Origin: Chrysemys picta bellii
Lineage: Eukaryota; Chordata; Testudines; Emydidae
DNA length: 64,000 bases
Reading direction: 5' to 3'
Assembly (NCBI RefSeq): GCF_011386835.1
Contig: NC_088792.1
Location: 59,958,081-60,022,080 of the forward strand
Positions 1-11,345 of the stretch are shown here, one piece after another. A model generated the notes under the pieces. That model saw only the letters and a program-made list of their open reading frames with translations, did no database searches and had not been told where the DNA came from. How positions within the stretch are numbered: the stretch's first letter is position 1; the number at the start of each line of letters is the position of its first letter. The translations under genes were made by a program, and so were the position numbers.

Positions 1-794
1 GGATCACTTGGAAGTTACATAAATCACGGGCAAGCGTTTTAAATACTGTAGGGTGTTTTCTGTTCTGAGCAGCCTCACCTTTTACATTAGGAATTTGTTG
101 CAGATGCTGGGCATGGATTTAGAACACCCAAACCCACACTTGGCTGGTGTCCTGCATATTGGGTAGCCTACTTGCTTAACAGTGTTGTTTATAGGGTTTC
201 CTGTGGAGGGTAGATATTGTCTTGAATTGAAATAAATACAATGTTTAATTATTAAATATTATTTAGGAGGGACCATCTAAATGCAGCTCTGTCCTTTGCT
301 GGCAGATCTTTGCCAATGAGTCTGGCCCCAGAGCTCAGTTCGAATCACCTGCTACCTGCTATTCAGATCTACTGTAGATCTACTAGTAGATCAGATCCAC
401 ACTCTGAACGACCTGGAGGCTCATGGTAACAAAGGTGATTCTCTGTAGCCAGGCAGCAGAGGTACAGCACCATGACTATCAGGAGGGAGCCAGTGTGAGG
501 CAGAAAAGTCAGTGTGAGGCTTTTGAAAATTTAACCCTTAGTCCTTGTTAACTTTAACCTTGAAATATCCATTCAGATAAAGGCTCTCCTCTCTTCTTCC
601 CCAAGTATGTAAGAAACTCCATTCTAGTCTCTATAGTGTTATACAGCATCTATTAATAGGCTGGCTAACAAAATATTTGGATGTTTTTCCTTCTATTTTT
701 GAAGATCTTCTCAATAAAAGATGATCCGGAGAGGATCTGCCATGAAGCTAACATTTTCTCCATCACATTTGCTGTTATAGGTGGTGTTTGCTTA
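1..794. other. No gene recognised
   Basis: AT-rich DNA with no convincing coding frame or repeat boundary. A perfect 16-bp palindrome, GATCTACTAGTAGATC, lies at about 377-392. It is probably incidental. Confidence 0.4.
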
Positions 795-1703
795 TCACTC
801 TCTCTGCACTGGATGCTTTCCTGACCCACTGAATATTACATAAGATTTAAAGCAATACAGTTTATTTAATTAACAATTAGTTTTAAAAGGAATAAGGAAA
901 AATGGGAAAAGATTAAAGGAAACACATCATCCCGCTCTGTGGGAGGGAACATCACAAACAGAGTCTCTGGAATGTTAGGGCAGTTCACAGTCTGTTTCTT
1001 GTAGATCCCAGGCTCCTTTTCAGGCCCTGGCCGTACTGCAGCGATGCTGTGGGTTGGACACTTGCTCTGACGGTGGCCACACGCTCTCAGTGGCAGGACC
1101 CGTCTTCTCAGCATTGCCCCCACCCTGTCAGGGTTACAATCCCCCTCCAAGTCTGGCCTGCAGAGCCTCTTGGCTGACGTGTCTCCCTGTGCTGGGCCCA
1201 CTGCCCAGGGTCCCCCTCGCTCTCCTCAGCTGCTCACCATACCTGGCTCTGGACTGCTCCACTCTGCCTCAGCACGGCTGCTGCTGCTGCTGCTGCTCTG
1301 CCTCCAGCTCCCTGGGCTGTTTCTCCAGCCCCTCTGGCTCTGGTTGCTGCAGCTCTGCTCCTAGGGCAGGTCTGCTCTCTCTGGGCTGTGCTCTGGCTTT
1401 GGGGCTGCAGCTCTGCTCCCAGCAGCTTAACTTGGGCTCCTGCTCTCTCCTTAGCTCGGCCCCACTCTGTCTGACCCAGGCAATTCCAGCTCACACGGAG
1501 GAGGGGACCCTCCTGACTCCTTGATTAGCCTGTCCGTCCTGTCAATCAGGCTGACCTAGAGCATTGGCCTCTCCCCATTGCCCCTGGGGACTGTCAGTCT
1601 CAGGGTCCTGATTTCCCATCGACCCTTCCCCTTTTGTTGCTGAGAGCTAACCAACCAAAACACCCCCACTGAATGTTAGTAGGGGGGCAACAGTCCCCTT
1701 ACA
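795..1703 (-). mobile_element. 3' LTR of a turtle LTR retroelement, antisense
   Basis: Read on the minus strand this begins TGTAAGGGGACTG at 1703, directly after a polypurine tract, as a 3' LTR should. A polyadenylation signal (AATAAA on the minus strand) lies at about 861-866. The sequence resembles a GC-rich, CAG-repeat-containing LTR that I associate with turtle Ty3/gypsy-like or ERV elements. The assignment is from recognition and the superfamily is uncertain. The far end near 795 is not sharply defined and may be truncated. Open frames inside (for example minus 866-1201) look like LTR sequence, not genes. Confidence 0.6.
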
Positions 1704-2034
1704 TTCCCCCTTGCTAAAATTCTGCCACGACCACAATATTCACACCAGTACATCCGGGCCCCCATATTAACAGCATATACCCACATCGTATCATATCATA
1801 TCAAAAACCCATTAACAATTATGAAAAGAACATTTAACATATTAAACATTCCACATCTACTTCATACCATACATGACAATATTCATTAAAATACTACATA
1901 GAACCAATAACATAATCATCTCTAAATTTAACAGGCAGTACACCATTGTTAGCCCTGTGGGACCTTCTTAAGACTGGTGGTTCATTACCCATATTGTCTA
2001 TTTCCCTGTCATCGGGTAATACTGGCTAGTATTA
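1704..2034 (-). mobile_element. Internal 3' end and polypurine tract of the same LTR element
   Basis: On the minus strand AGCAAGGGGGAA abuts the LTR start, the expected position of a polypurine tract that primes plus-strand DNA synthesis. The remaining ~320 bp is AT-rich, has no readable protein and ends where a SINE begins. Most of the element is missing, so this is a 3' remnant. Confidence 0.5.
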
Positions 2035-2220
2035 CAGGGGGAGAGCTAGTTCAGTGATTTGAGCATTGGCCTGTTAAACCCACAGTTGTGAGTTTAATCC
2101 TTGAGGGGGCCACTTAGGGATCTGGGGCAAAAATCTGTCTGGGGATGGGTCCTTCTTTGAGCAGGAGGTTGGACTAGATGACTTCCTGAGGTCACTTCCA
2201 ACCCTGATATTCTATAAGTT
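2035..2220 (+). mobile_element. tRNA-derived turtle SINE (Cry / tortoise Pol III type)
   Basis: Pol III promoter boxes are visible: an A box at about 2047 (TAGTTCAGTGATTTGAGCA) and a B box at about 2090-2100 (GAGTTTAATCC). They are followed by the family body (TTGAGCAGGAGGTTGGACTA) and an ATTCTAT-type 3' end. This is a non-autonomous retroposon that depends on LINE enzymes. The B box carries a C-to-T change, so the copy is probably silent. It supports a cryptodiran turtle source. Confidence 0.85.
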
Positions 2221-2344
2221 TGAGGGATCTGGCCATTCTTCTTTGGGTTTATCCCCATTGGTTTCAGTCTCTAGGGGAAATGCTGCTCTATGCCTCCTAT
2301 GAGCCCTGGTCAGACTAAAAGTCCAATGCTTTAGCTGGTCCCTA

Positions 2345-3520
2345 TTCTTACCTGCTACGCATGTCCATCCGTCCTCTCCAGACAGACCAGAACTGAAGTT
2401 GGCTTCTTCATCTGCAGCTCTGGAAACTCCATCTGACGGTGTGGTTCCTTCATGGTTTCAATCCCATGAATTAGCCTGTTCAGAACAAGTCCAACACGTC
2501 CTCCTGCACAGTAGAAGGGACTCCACTTCTTACACTTACCTGCAAAAGTGGAAATGCTTCTCCATCTGGTGCTTCCACAGATGCCTAATACCCCAGACTG
2601 CAACCCTCACTGACTATGTTTTCAAACTAAAACAGGACGGGCTTTCACTCACATCTATCAGAGTACACCTCGCGGCCCTTATCATCTTCCATGACACTCT
2701 GGACAGCTATTCACTTTTGCCCACCCCACCATCAAACGCTTCTTCACGGGCCTGCAAAATCTCTACCCTGAGAATTATTCACCAATAGCCTCCTGGAGTC
2801 TCTACCTAGTTCTCCGCACTCTTATGAAACCCCCTTTCAAGCCCCTGGCCACCTCATCCCTGCTCCACATGTCCATGAAAGTGGCTTTCTTGGTTGCCAT
2901 AATGTCAACAAGAAGAGTTGGTGAAATAAGCGCCCTGATGGTCTACCCTCCTACACCATTTTCTCTAAACACAAGCTTACTATACGAACCCGCTCCAAAT
3001 TCCTCCCCAAGGTGGTGTCTACCTTCCATCTTAACCAATCAATACACTTTCTGTATTCCATCCCAAGCCTCACACGACTCCACAGGAGGCTGCATTACAT
3101 ACCGTCGATGTCTGACGGGCTCTTGCATTCTATCTTGACAGAACTAAACCATGTCATGAATCCCCTAGGCTATTTGTTTCTATTACCAAGAGATCAAAGG
3201 GTGATGCTCTTTCTAAGCAAACACTCTCCAAGTGGATCTCAGTCTGCACCAGATCCTGCTATCAGACCCAGAATGTTCAACCACCAGCTGGTGTTAGGAC
3301 TCATTTTACTAAAGCAATGTCAACATCCATTGCCTTCCTCCACAACGTACCTGTTACAGACATATGCAAGGCGGCCACATGGACATCTGACCACACATTT
3401 GCCAAACATTATACTATCACTGGATACCACAGAAGACACCGTATGGTACTGTCTACCGTTGTCCCTCACACAACTCCAAAATCCCACTAGCCATAGTGGG
3501 TTCTGCTTCACATTCACGTA
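2345..3520 (+). pseudogene. Decayed DIRS-type tyrosine recombinase
   Basis: Successive plus-strand frames (2399-2788, 2824-3138, 3012-3521, plus a third frame near 3285-3420) together read as a tyrosine recombinase of DIRS1-like retrotransposons. There is an N-terminal core-binding part (SYTYLQKWKCFSIWC), a box I region (VAIMSTRRVGEISAL) and a C-terminal part (DICKAATW...HTFAKHY) holding the nucleophile tyrosine. In intact members this enzyme integrates a circular cDNA without target-site duplication. Frameshifts separate the blocks, and the usual HxxR box reads HFTK, so the second catalytic arginine is lost. No reverse transcriptase or RNase H precedes it; the element is 5' truncated by or near the SINE. 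Confidence 0.7.
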
Positions 3521-3529
3521 GAGTGGAGC

Positions 3530-3888
3530 ACCCACAGGAACAGCACTCGAAGAAGAAGAGAAAGTTACTCACCTTGCAGTAACTGAGATTCTTCGAGATG
3601 TGTGTCCCTGTGGGTGCTCCCCTCCCCACCCTCCACCCCTCTACTTTGGAATATTAATATGATTTCTTCAAAGTAGAGAAGGAACTGAGGAGAGTGTGGG
3701 ACTCACGTGCTCAGGAAGATTCCAATGAAACGGGAGATACCAACTGAGCGTGTGTGTCCCGAGCAGGCACTTCTACCGAAGATCTCCGATCAACGGCGCC
3801 GGGACACAGCATCACCTAGAGTGGCGCACCAAAAGGGACACACATCTCGAAGAAGCTCAGTTGCTGCAAGGTGACTAACTTTCTCTTT
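3530..3888 (+). repeat. Terminal repeat region of the DIRS-type element
   Basis: Downstream of the recombinase, a segment at about 3546-3622 (CTTCGAGATGTGTGTCCC) recurs in inverted form at about 3815-3888 (GGGACACACATCTCGAAG). GAGCACCCACAGG-type motifs lie at the edges. Inverted and split terminal repeats after a tyrosine recombinase are the hallmark of DIRS elements, whose termini template circle formation. Boundaries are approximate. Confidence 0.6.
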
Positions 3889-3894
3889 CTAACT

Positions 3895-4003
3895 TGAATT
3901 TGTCTGCACTTTTTTAGTGGTGTAATGCCATCAGCACTAGATGGGGAGGTTGTACCATATCAGCATGGTTAAAGCACCAAAACTTTCTAGTGTAGACAAG
4001 GCC
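3895..4003. mobile_element. Harbinger-like MITE fragment
   Basis: The right end (TAGTGTAGACAAGGCC at 3988-4003) is the inverted equivalent of the GGCCTGGTCTACACTA terminus of the long Harbinger elements in this window. No left terminus is visible, so the copy is truncated. Confidence 0.5.
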
Positions 4004-4200
4004 TAAAAAAGTCTATTTTCTCCTCTATCTGTGCTTAAATCTGCATATACCAATGGGAGAATTTAAAACGCAAACTTCACAATCAGAATGACATTATTTT
4101 AACTATTTTTATTTGACTTGTCTATGTCTTGCTCAATTTTTAGACAAGCAAAGTCATGTGGGTGTGTTACATTAAAAGATCATGTTTTAACATTTTGATG

Positions 4201-4372
4201 CGGGGAGGAATAGCTCAGTGCTTTGAGCATTGGCTTGCTAAACCCAGGATTTTGAGTTCAATCCTTGAGGGGGTAATTTAGATAACTGGGGCAATCTATC
4301 TGGGGATGGGTCCTGCTTTGAGCAGGAGGTTGGACTAGGTGACCTCCTGAGGTCCCCCCCTTGGTATTCTAT
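4201..4372 (+). mobile_element. tRNA-derived turtle SINE
   Basis: Shows a good A box (TAGCTCAGTGCTTTGAGCA from 4211) and B box (GAGTTCAATCC, 4254-4264), the conserved body and an ATTCTATGATT 3' end. The 3' end runs straight into the TA microsatellite. It is better preserved in the promoter boxes than the copy at 2035. Confidence 0.88.
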
Positions 4373-4373
4373 G

Positions 4374-4376
<3 letters not shown>

Positions 4377-4425
<49 letters not shown>
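4377..4425. repeat. (TA)n microsatellite
   Basis: About 22-24 uninterrupted AT dinucleotides immediately after the SINE tail, probably expanded from the AT-rich 3' end of the SINE. Confidence 0.97.
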
Positions 4426-4426
<1 letters not shown>

Positions 4427-4513
4427 CTAGCAAGTTCTCAGCCCAAAGAAACCCAAAGCACTTTTACAAATTATAAGCCAAATTCTGCTCTCTGTGACAC
4501 TGTTAATTTATAG

Positions 4514-4645
4514 CAGTGGTTTACAACCTTTTTTTCATTTGCAGATCTCTAAACAATTTCAAATGGAGGTGTAGACCCCTTTGGAAATTTTAGACATAGT
4601 CTTCGGACCCACAGGGGTCTGCAGACAACAGGTTGGAAACCACTG
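4514..4645. mobile_element. hAT-type MITE, 132 bp
   Basis: Terminal inverted repeats CAGTGGTTTACAACC and (inverted) GGTTGGAAACCACTG. Flanks ATTTATAG (4506-4513) and ATCTATAG (4646-4653) form an 8-bp duplication with one mismatch, the size typical of hAT insertions. No coding capacity. Confidence 0.75.
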
Positions 4646-4653
4646 ATCTATAG

Positions 4654-6462
4654 TAACACTGTTGTCTTCAGATGAGTTGTGCCTGGATATAACACCTGTG
4701 TCAGGGTTTTTTTGTTTGGGATTTTTTTGTTTGTTTTCTTTTTTTGGTTTATTTTAACAGAAATTATTTCACCCCCTATTCAAATGCAGATGTTTATATA
4801 TTGGACTGCAACAGCTGTTTATGCATAGTAACACTACACAATACTTCAGGACAGGGTGATATGAAGAATGGCTTATCCAGTTGAAACTGCAGATGGAATT
4901 TAAGTAGCTAGAATGTAATTACACATAGTGAAATGTAGGGAGTACACTGGGCTTAACAACTCCGATGTTGAGAAAACTGATATTGACTCTTTAATGAGCA
5001 CAAGTGGTAAGGGCCATAGCTTTTCATCTCATCAGCACAGTGTCCCCTCCTGCTCTGCTAGTGGGACATTTTGTGCAATAGTACTGACTCAAAGGAAAGA
5101 ATGCCACCTACACTAACATCACTTCCTACCGAATGATGGGTTTTCTTGATGGGTTTTCATTGAGGTGTTAAACAGGATCCACCCCATTAAGATCTGGGGA
5201 GGTCACAATCCAGGATGCTATGGCTACAGGCCATAACTAACATGGACTGAGCAGACTCGGAAAAAAATAGTTTAGTTTTTCCATGTAGAAATCTTGGCCA
5301 GACACAATAGAAACCAGAACTGCGTATGTGTTGCCCAAGGTCCTAGAAAAGTGATTTTTTCCCCCCAGGGCTTCTGCAACATTGCTTGAACTATTGTAGT
5401 GTAGAAGTAACATCTTGCTTATTGAAATGGAATTGTAAGGGGCAACCCCTTCTCTCATAAAATTCAGAGGTGAAAGCAACTGCACCTGTGTAATTGGGAG
5501 GAAGTGATGGGCCTTTAGTTGCTGACTGATGATTTATTAAAAAAAAATCCATTCTGGCAGAGAAAAGTACAAGTACAAGAAAATTTAATCCATTGTACAA
5601 CATTTTACTCTATTTAATCATCAAATTACAGGGTAAAATCTACCTTTACTATTAAACATAAGACTCCAACACAGGAGTTCTATAAAGTGTAGAACACAGC
5701 ACTGCTTACAGTAGTGTTAAACAACGAGGCACTCAGATATAACAGCAATGCCGGTGGTATAATTCCCTCAACAGACAAACAGAACATGAAGTGGATATAT
5801 TTTACAAAATTAATATAGTTTGTTTTAAAGTGAGCGGCTGATGGACAATTTAAAGTGAAACTGGACTAATTTTAATTCCATATTTTGAAAAAAGTAAAGA
5901 ACTCAGTGAATGACATATGTCAATGCAGTACAGTGGAGGAGTCCTCGGTTTACTGTTTATTTCATAATGTATAATACTAACACTCGGTACTGTGAGATGG
6001 GAAAAGATTTTTAATTGTATTTAATTTCTCGGTGACTGTGTTTTACTTAGGGATTTATTTGTTCATTTAAACTCTGTTTGACAAATAGGGAGAGGAAAAT
6101 TTATGATTTATGATTTATGATTGAACCTTCCTCTTTGTATTTTAAAATGAATTTGACCAAATTTCCAAACATCGATGCAATGGCCACACCTGCCAAAAAT
6201 TGCTCTTGCATGTACTCCTGGGTAGCTAGAGTAGATGTGTGATCCCATAGACTGCATGTGCAAATGTGGGATTTGGGCAGGTGTCAAGTGTATTTCCTTT
6301 TCATGGCCACATTTTAAAGGGTGAGGCCCACATTCCATCTCTGAATATTTGATTCACTACAATAAGCCATCAGACCATGGCATTTGCTTTATTGAATTAC
6401 TTGATATGGGGACATGATAGAATTCAAGATCGCAGGTGAAATTTCTGGTCTTGTGATGAAAG
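4654..6462. other. No gene recognised
   Basis: AT-rich sequence with only short scattered open frames lacking any recognisable domain. No tRNA, repeat boundary or promoter was supported. Confidence 0.4.
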
Positions 6463-6646
6463 CAGGGCTGACGAGAGGGGAGGAAGCCAGTACAAATTAC
6501 TGGGGCCCGGTGGTCCGGAAGGGGTCCCGGGGCACAGTTTCCCTGGCTTCCCCCCCTCTGGTCGGCCCTGTTTAGCTGGTCTGCCCTTGCTGGGAGGCCC
6601 AAAAAAAAATTTTCACCGGGGCCCGAACCCACTCTCGGTGGCCCTG
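6463..6646. mobile_element. hAT-type MITE, 184 bp
   Basis: Begins CAGGGCTGACGAGAGGGG and ends with the inverted partner (CACTCTCGGTGGCCCTG). It is flanked by a perfect 8-bp duplication GATGAAAG at 6455-6462 and 6647-6654. GC-rich body, no coding capacity. Confidence 0.85.
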
Positions 6647-6654
6647 GATGAAAG

Positions 6655-7344
6655 TTCTCAGAAATAGACTCCTTTTCACAAACTGATTGCTGAAAAAAGT
6701 GTTTCTCCTTTTAAAGCCCCAATCCTGTAATTGGGTGCAGAGGTGTGCCAAGTCCGTGCCATCAGTTGTTGGATCCAGGCCTAATTTTTGTTTTTGGGAA
6801 CGCAACATTCTTTGTATTGATGAGGTGCATGTCCTAAAGTCATTTAACACTTTGTATTATCAATAAAGCTGGAGAGTGTTATCCCAACTCCCATTAAAGT
6901 CAATGGCATATCTCTCATTGACTTCCAACGAATTTAGGATTTCTCCCAAGATTTATAATGGGCTTAATTCAGCACAGGAGCCTGAATGGTGTAGCCATAT
7001 TAGGGGGAAGCTCATATAAGGGGTAACTGTGGACACTAAGTTCATTTGCTGGATAATGAGAATGTTCACTTGCTGTACTGGCACATTGAGAGAGATGATA
7101 AGCCCCAAATATATTGCTGAATATTTGTGTTTTTAAAATATGCCAGGAAGTTTACTTCTTAGCCAACTGTAGGAAAAAGAAAATCTGCAATTCATTTCCC
7201 CTGGCAACGTAGAGAGTAGAGTCAGTGAAAACCTTAACTCCTTGAGTAGTTAATAATTGTGACTGTTTAAAAAGATAAAAGTTAACAGGCAGAATCATAA
7301 CAGCATTACTCCAGTGTTATATCAGTGTGAATTCCGTTGATAAA
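6655..7344. other. No gene recognised
   Basis: AT-rich spacer with no supported feature. Confidence 0.4.
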
Positions 7345-7955
7345 TAGGGGTCTACTTAAATTTCAGAGAAATCCCACATTTTTCATCGGTTCGGGTCACA
7401 GCATAAATAGCAAATTTTGTGGCTGTGAAACACGTCCATGAAATTTGCTATTTATGCCAGGACCAAGCCACAAAAACGTGTGATTTCTCAGCTGCATTTC
7501 TCAAACTGGGGGTCCCGACCCAAAAGGGGGTCACAAGCCTATTAGGGGGTATAAAATAAATGAATAAATGGAGATATACCTATCTCATAGATCTGGAAGG
7601 GACCCTGAAAAGTCATCAAGTCTAGCCCCTTGCCTTCACTAGCATAACCAATTATTGATTTCTGCTCCAGACTCTTAAGTGGTCCTCTCAAGAATTGAAC
7701 TCACAAGCTTGGGTTTATCAGGCCAATGCTCAAACCACTGAGCTATCCCTCTCCCACAATGCGGGTGGTACTGCCACCCTTATTTCTATGCTGCTGCTGG
7801 CAGCGGCGCTCCCTTCAGAGCTAGGTGCCTGCCCATCAGCCACTGATCTCCACTTTGCCTTCAGAGCGGGCAGCCAAAGGCCAGATTTAATGGGGGAGAC
7901 CAAATTTCACAGTCTGTGACATGATTTTCACAGCCGCAAATTTGGTTGACCCCTA
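7345..7955. mobile_element. MITE with internal hairpin, interrupted by a SINE
   Basis: Left end TAGGGGTCTACTTAAATTTC pairs with the right end (GGTTGACCCCTA). Flanks TTGATAAA (7337-7344) and TTTATGAA (7956-7963) are an imperfect 8-bp duplication, suggesting hAT. Inside, GCATAAATAGCAAATTT and AAATTTGCTATTTATGC (about 7402-7458) form a hairpin. A turtle SINE sits in its right half. Confidence 0.65.
7571..7756 (-). mobile_element. tRNA-derived turtle SINE, antisense, inside a MITE
   Basis: Reverse complement of the family body, with the B box (GAATTGAACTC on plus) near 7693 and the A box (CACTGAGCTATCC on plus) near 7737. Its position inside the 7345-7955 MITE shows it inserted later. Confidence 0.8.
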
Positions 7956-7963
7956 TTTATGAA

Positions 7964-9351
7964 GCTGGAATAATGCCGTGGTGAATCAGGCCCAAATTAT
8001 ATGCATTGTAAAGAGCTGTTTGTAAGAAACCATTTGCTTTAATTCACGCTAAGGAATCAGTTGCAGATTGTGGCATCAGTGAAGCCATGAGACTAAATTA
8101 GTATATTGATTCTGTATCAACTATTATCTTCTCAATTGTTGTACAAGTACTGTAAATCAACACATTGATTTATACAGTGACTCAGTGACACTGCAAAGTT
8201 GCAACATCGTCCTCTACAATGCATTGGATCTATGCCACCAGAGGAGCCTCCTACTTTAGAGTAATCATCCACTAGCCAGCACTGCCAGCTTCAGGTTCAA
8301 TTTGTGCCAGTGGAGCAGGGAAATTGCAAGAAATTGATTTTTTGGGGGGAGAGAGAAATGTATTTTTTTTAAATTGATTCTATGCCTTTAAAGATGAGCA
8401 TTGTTTTATGAACTGAATTCAGAATCTGATTGTAAATTGTAAACTCACAGGAAAAATCTATAATGAAGTATGGTCAATACGCCTTTTATAACAGCATCAA
8501 CTAGTACAGCAATTGTTGTATTCTAATAATATCAGTATTTCTATTAAGAAGGACTGTTTTCACGATGACAAGCTATTACTTAACAGTGGTGTCTTGGATC
8601 TGTGAAGGAGTATTTAACATGGGCTTTTTCCATTCTATCCAGTGGTTTCAAATCTCAAGGGAACACTCCTTTCCTCATCAAGGAATTCCCTCCTCCACAC
8701 TTGAATTGGTCAGATATTCATATAACTACTGTTTATTCATCTGTTTCTGAATTATGCCTATTCAAAATCTGCTTTGTTACAGCTTGGGAGATTCTGGGAT
8801 TCTAAACTGGCCATGTGCCATTATTTCCACAAGTAAACTCTGAGTTATTCCCAATCTCCATAGTTGCTTTGTGTTTTTACAACTTCAGGGTTATATTTAC
8901 TTCTGTTCCTTTTTTCGGGGATTCTAGATGCATTACAAATTTTAAAACCAATCAATTTAAAGTCATAAACACTTAGACTCCAATTCTGTGCCTTGTTTTG
9001 TTTGAAGAGACCCCTGTTCTCATGCACCTTACTGAAGTCAGCAATACATCCATTAGATACAGCTTCCAACAGCAGGGCCTGACAGCGAAATTCACCCTTG
9101 TGCAGAGGTTCAACATAAGGACTGTGCCCCTCTTTAGTTACACTTAAACCCGAGATCTTATGTGAGATTTGTGGTACATAGGCATTGTGCTACACATGGA
9201 TGAATTGTCACCCCTATAGAATTTTCCATTCCCAATAACAAAATAGCCCACCAGATTGTTGTAGCCTATAATCTAAACCCTCCATACCACTGCATATGTA
9301 AAATCGATTTCACAGCTTTCTTACTTTTTTTAAAAAAAGGAATCACAGCAA
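7964..9351. other. No gene recognised
   Basis: AT-rich DNA. Small open frames (for example 8565-8750 and 8845-9069) show no domain and look like chance frames. Confidence 0.4.
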
Positions 9352-9478
9352 GGTGGGGCGCTGGAACAATCAGTACAGTGGGGATGCTGAAAGCCACTGA
9401 ACCAAACTGTAATCCCTGTGTCTGATAGAAACTACTTCAAGCGAGGAGCACCCCCAGCACTCCTTGTTCCAGCACCTA
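9352..9478. mobile_element. Short MITE-like repeat
   Basis: The ends are inverted versions of each other (GGGGCGCTGGAACAA on the left, TTGTTCCAGCACCTATG on the right) around a ~100-bp body. No clean target duplication was found, so boundaries are tentative. Confidence 0.5.
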
Positions 9479-11204
9479 TGCAGCTAGATCAAATAGTTTC
9501 TGTTGTGTATTGCATAATAAATAATGTCCTGGAAACATGAGGAGCCAAATCATAGTCCCAGTAAACTCAACTGTGAAATTCCCATTGACTTCAATGAGAG
9601 CAAAATTAGGTCCTATGAATTTTAATATATATTTTTTTATAATAAACAGGCTAAATTTCATTCTGTTAAACTTCTATATTGCCACTGAAGACTTACCTGC
9701 CTTTGTTTCTGCCTTTGTTCACTCCCTTGAAGTTAATGAAGTTGCACGGGTGTAAATGAAAGCAGAGCTCTGCCATTTGTCTATTGCTCAAATAATTGAT
9801 TTTTTTTATTTGTTAAAATTAGTAGTTTTGGCAGAATGTTATATACTTATGGATTCAAACATTGTGCTTCTTCCTTGCTGTACCTTGTTGGATTTGCATT
9901 TACATTTATTACATTGTTTTTAAGAGAAGTAGTTCAAATTGAGACTGTTCATGTTATTTGTTCAAGTTATTTATTTCAGTAAAAGAAAAACTGGGTTAGC
10001 ATTATTTAAGTAGAGCAATTGTTCATTCATTGGCTGGCTAGATGAACTCATATGAACTGTTTTAGTGTAGGTAGTTTTCTTATTTAAGGATAGATTTAAT
10101 TAATACGGATTTTTTTAAAGTAAATGACTGCAATGTGACAAGAGTAACAGACTGGATGCTGTGGATGTGCAAGAATCCACTCAATGCATTTTCTAAAAAT
10201 AGATATTTGAGACAGAAAAATGTGAATAAGATGAATATTCCTATGGACTGTGCTGGAGCTGTCACATGGTTGAGAATTTTGAGGCTTTAGAAATTCAATG
10301 TAATAGCCACCCTCTTCTGTATATAGACATTAATGACATGGTATACAGTAAGAGGCACCACTCCATGAGTCAATGTTTGGAGAAAGAGTCCATCATTACA
10401 AGGATGTTAGATTGCTAAGTTGTGGATCATGTATTACTCAACACCAAAAATGCCCAAACCAGCCCTGTTTCATAGTGCAATACACTGTGTATGGTAAGAT
10501 CAGAAATATGCAGTTACAATACAAGTAAAGGGCTATATTGTTGCTGGCCCTGCAAGAGAGTTTGCAGGGTAGAGAAGGATGCAAGGAGCCTTTTCCCATC
10601 CTTCTGCACTTCTGCTTGGGCTTGTCACAGGGCTTGTGCTCCCCAGGTTCAAGTACAAAGACTACCTAAAGGGACTGGAAAAGCGTGGAAGCAAGGGAGA
10701 GCAGAACTCCCATCGTAAGGCATATGTTGCACTCTGTATTGCAGCTCCCACTCTGATGTGTGCTCTCCCAGAGGAATTCTGACTGAATCAGCCATATCAA
10801 CTCTTAGAACCACCACCACTATCTGGGAGTCACGGTTCTCTTTCTCCACACAGCCCTAACATGGACCATGGCTTAATGAATCATGATATTGTCCGTAAAG
10901 AATTAAATGTTTCCCTGGGAACTGAATATGTATTTTCTGTATGACAAGGGATAATAACTGCACAGTCAACAGTTGGTAAAACTGTAGTGTGATAATGCCC
11001 CTGAAAGGCTTGACCTTCGTGGGTTTTTACTACGTGGGTTAATTTGCAGTTTGATAGGAAAGAATAATTGACCCAGGTGTAACATACTTCTTATGGAAAC
11101 AGTATATGTCTCTTGAGAGGGAAGTGCTTTGAGCTACTCAAAATTATATCTTGGCCTACATTTTTTTAAATGGCTAGTTAGTTGGGGTGTTTGGGATTTT
11201 TGAT
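9479..11204. other. No gene recognised
   Basis: AT-rich DNA without a supported gene or repeat. Short frames near 10491-10849 overlap in several frames and show no domain. Confidence 0.4.
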
Positions 11205-11345
11205 GTCCAATTTAAGACACCTTAAAATGGCTTTGTTTTCAGATGCAGATGGTTGGAGCTCAGTCCTTTTTCAAAATCAGGGCCCTCCAAGACATGTCAC
11301 TTTGGACACACAAAAAGGAAGGCATCCAAAATCACTAGTCATTTA
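11205..11345. repeat. Old interspersed repeat fragment
   Basis: Contains phrases (TTTTCAAAATCAGGGCCCTCC and CATCCAAAATCACTAGTCA) of a diverged repeat common in turtle and crocodilian DNA. This is recognition only; the family is unnamed and the ends unclear. Confidence 0.35.

Noticed and set aside
1054..1524. 156-codon plus frame with a poly-Cys/Ser stretch
   Set aside because: It is the antisense reading of CAG-rich LTR sequence.
2047..2120. tRNA-like segments
   Set aside because: These are SINE heads with tRNA-derived promoter boxes, not functional tRNA genes; the same holds at 4211, 7690 and 45560.
10491..10849. Possible small host exon
   Set aside because: Overlapping frames on both strands, no domain and no convincing splice-site context.
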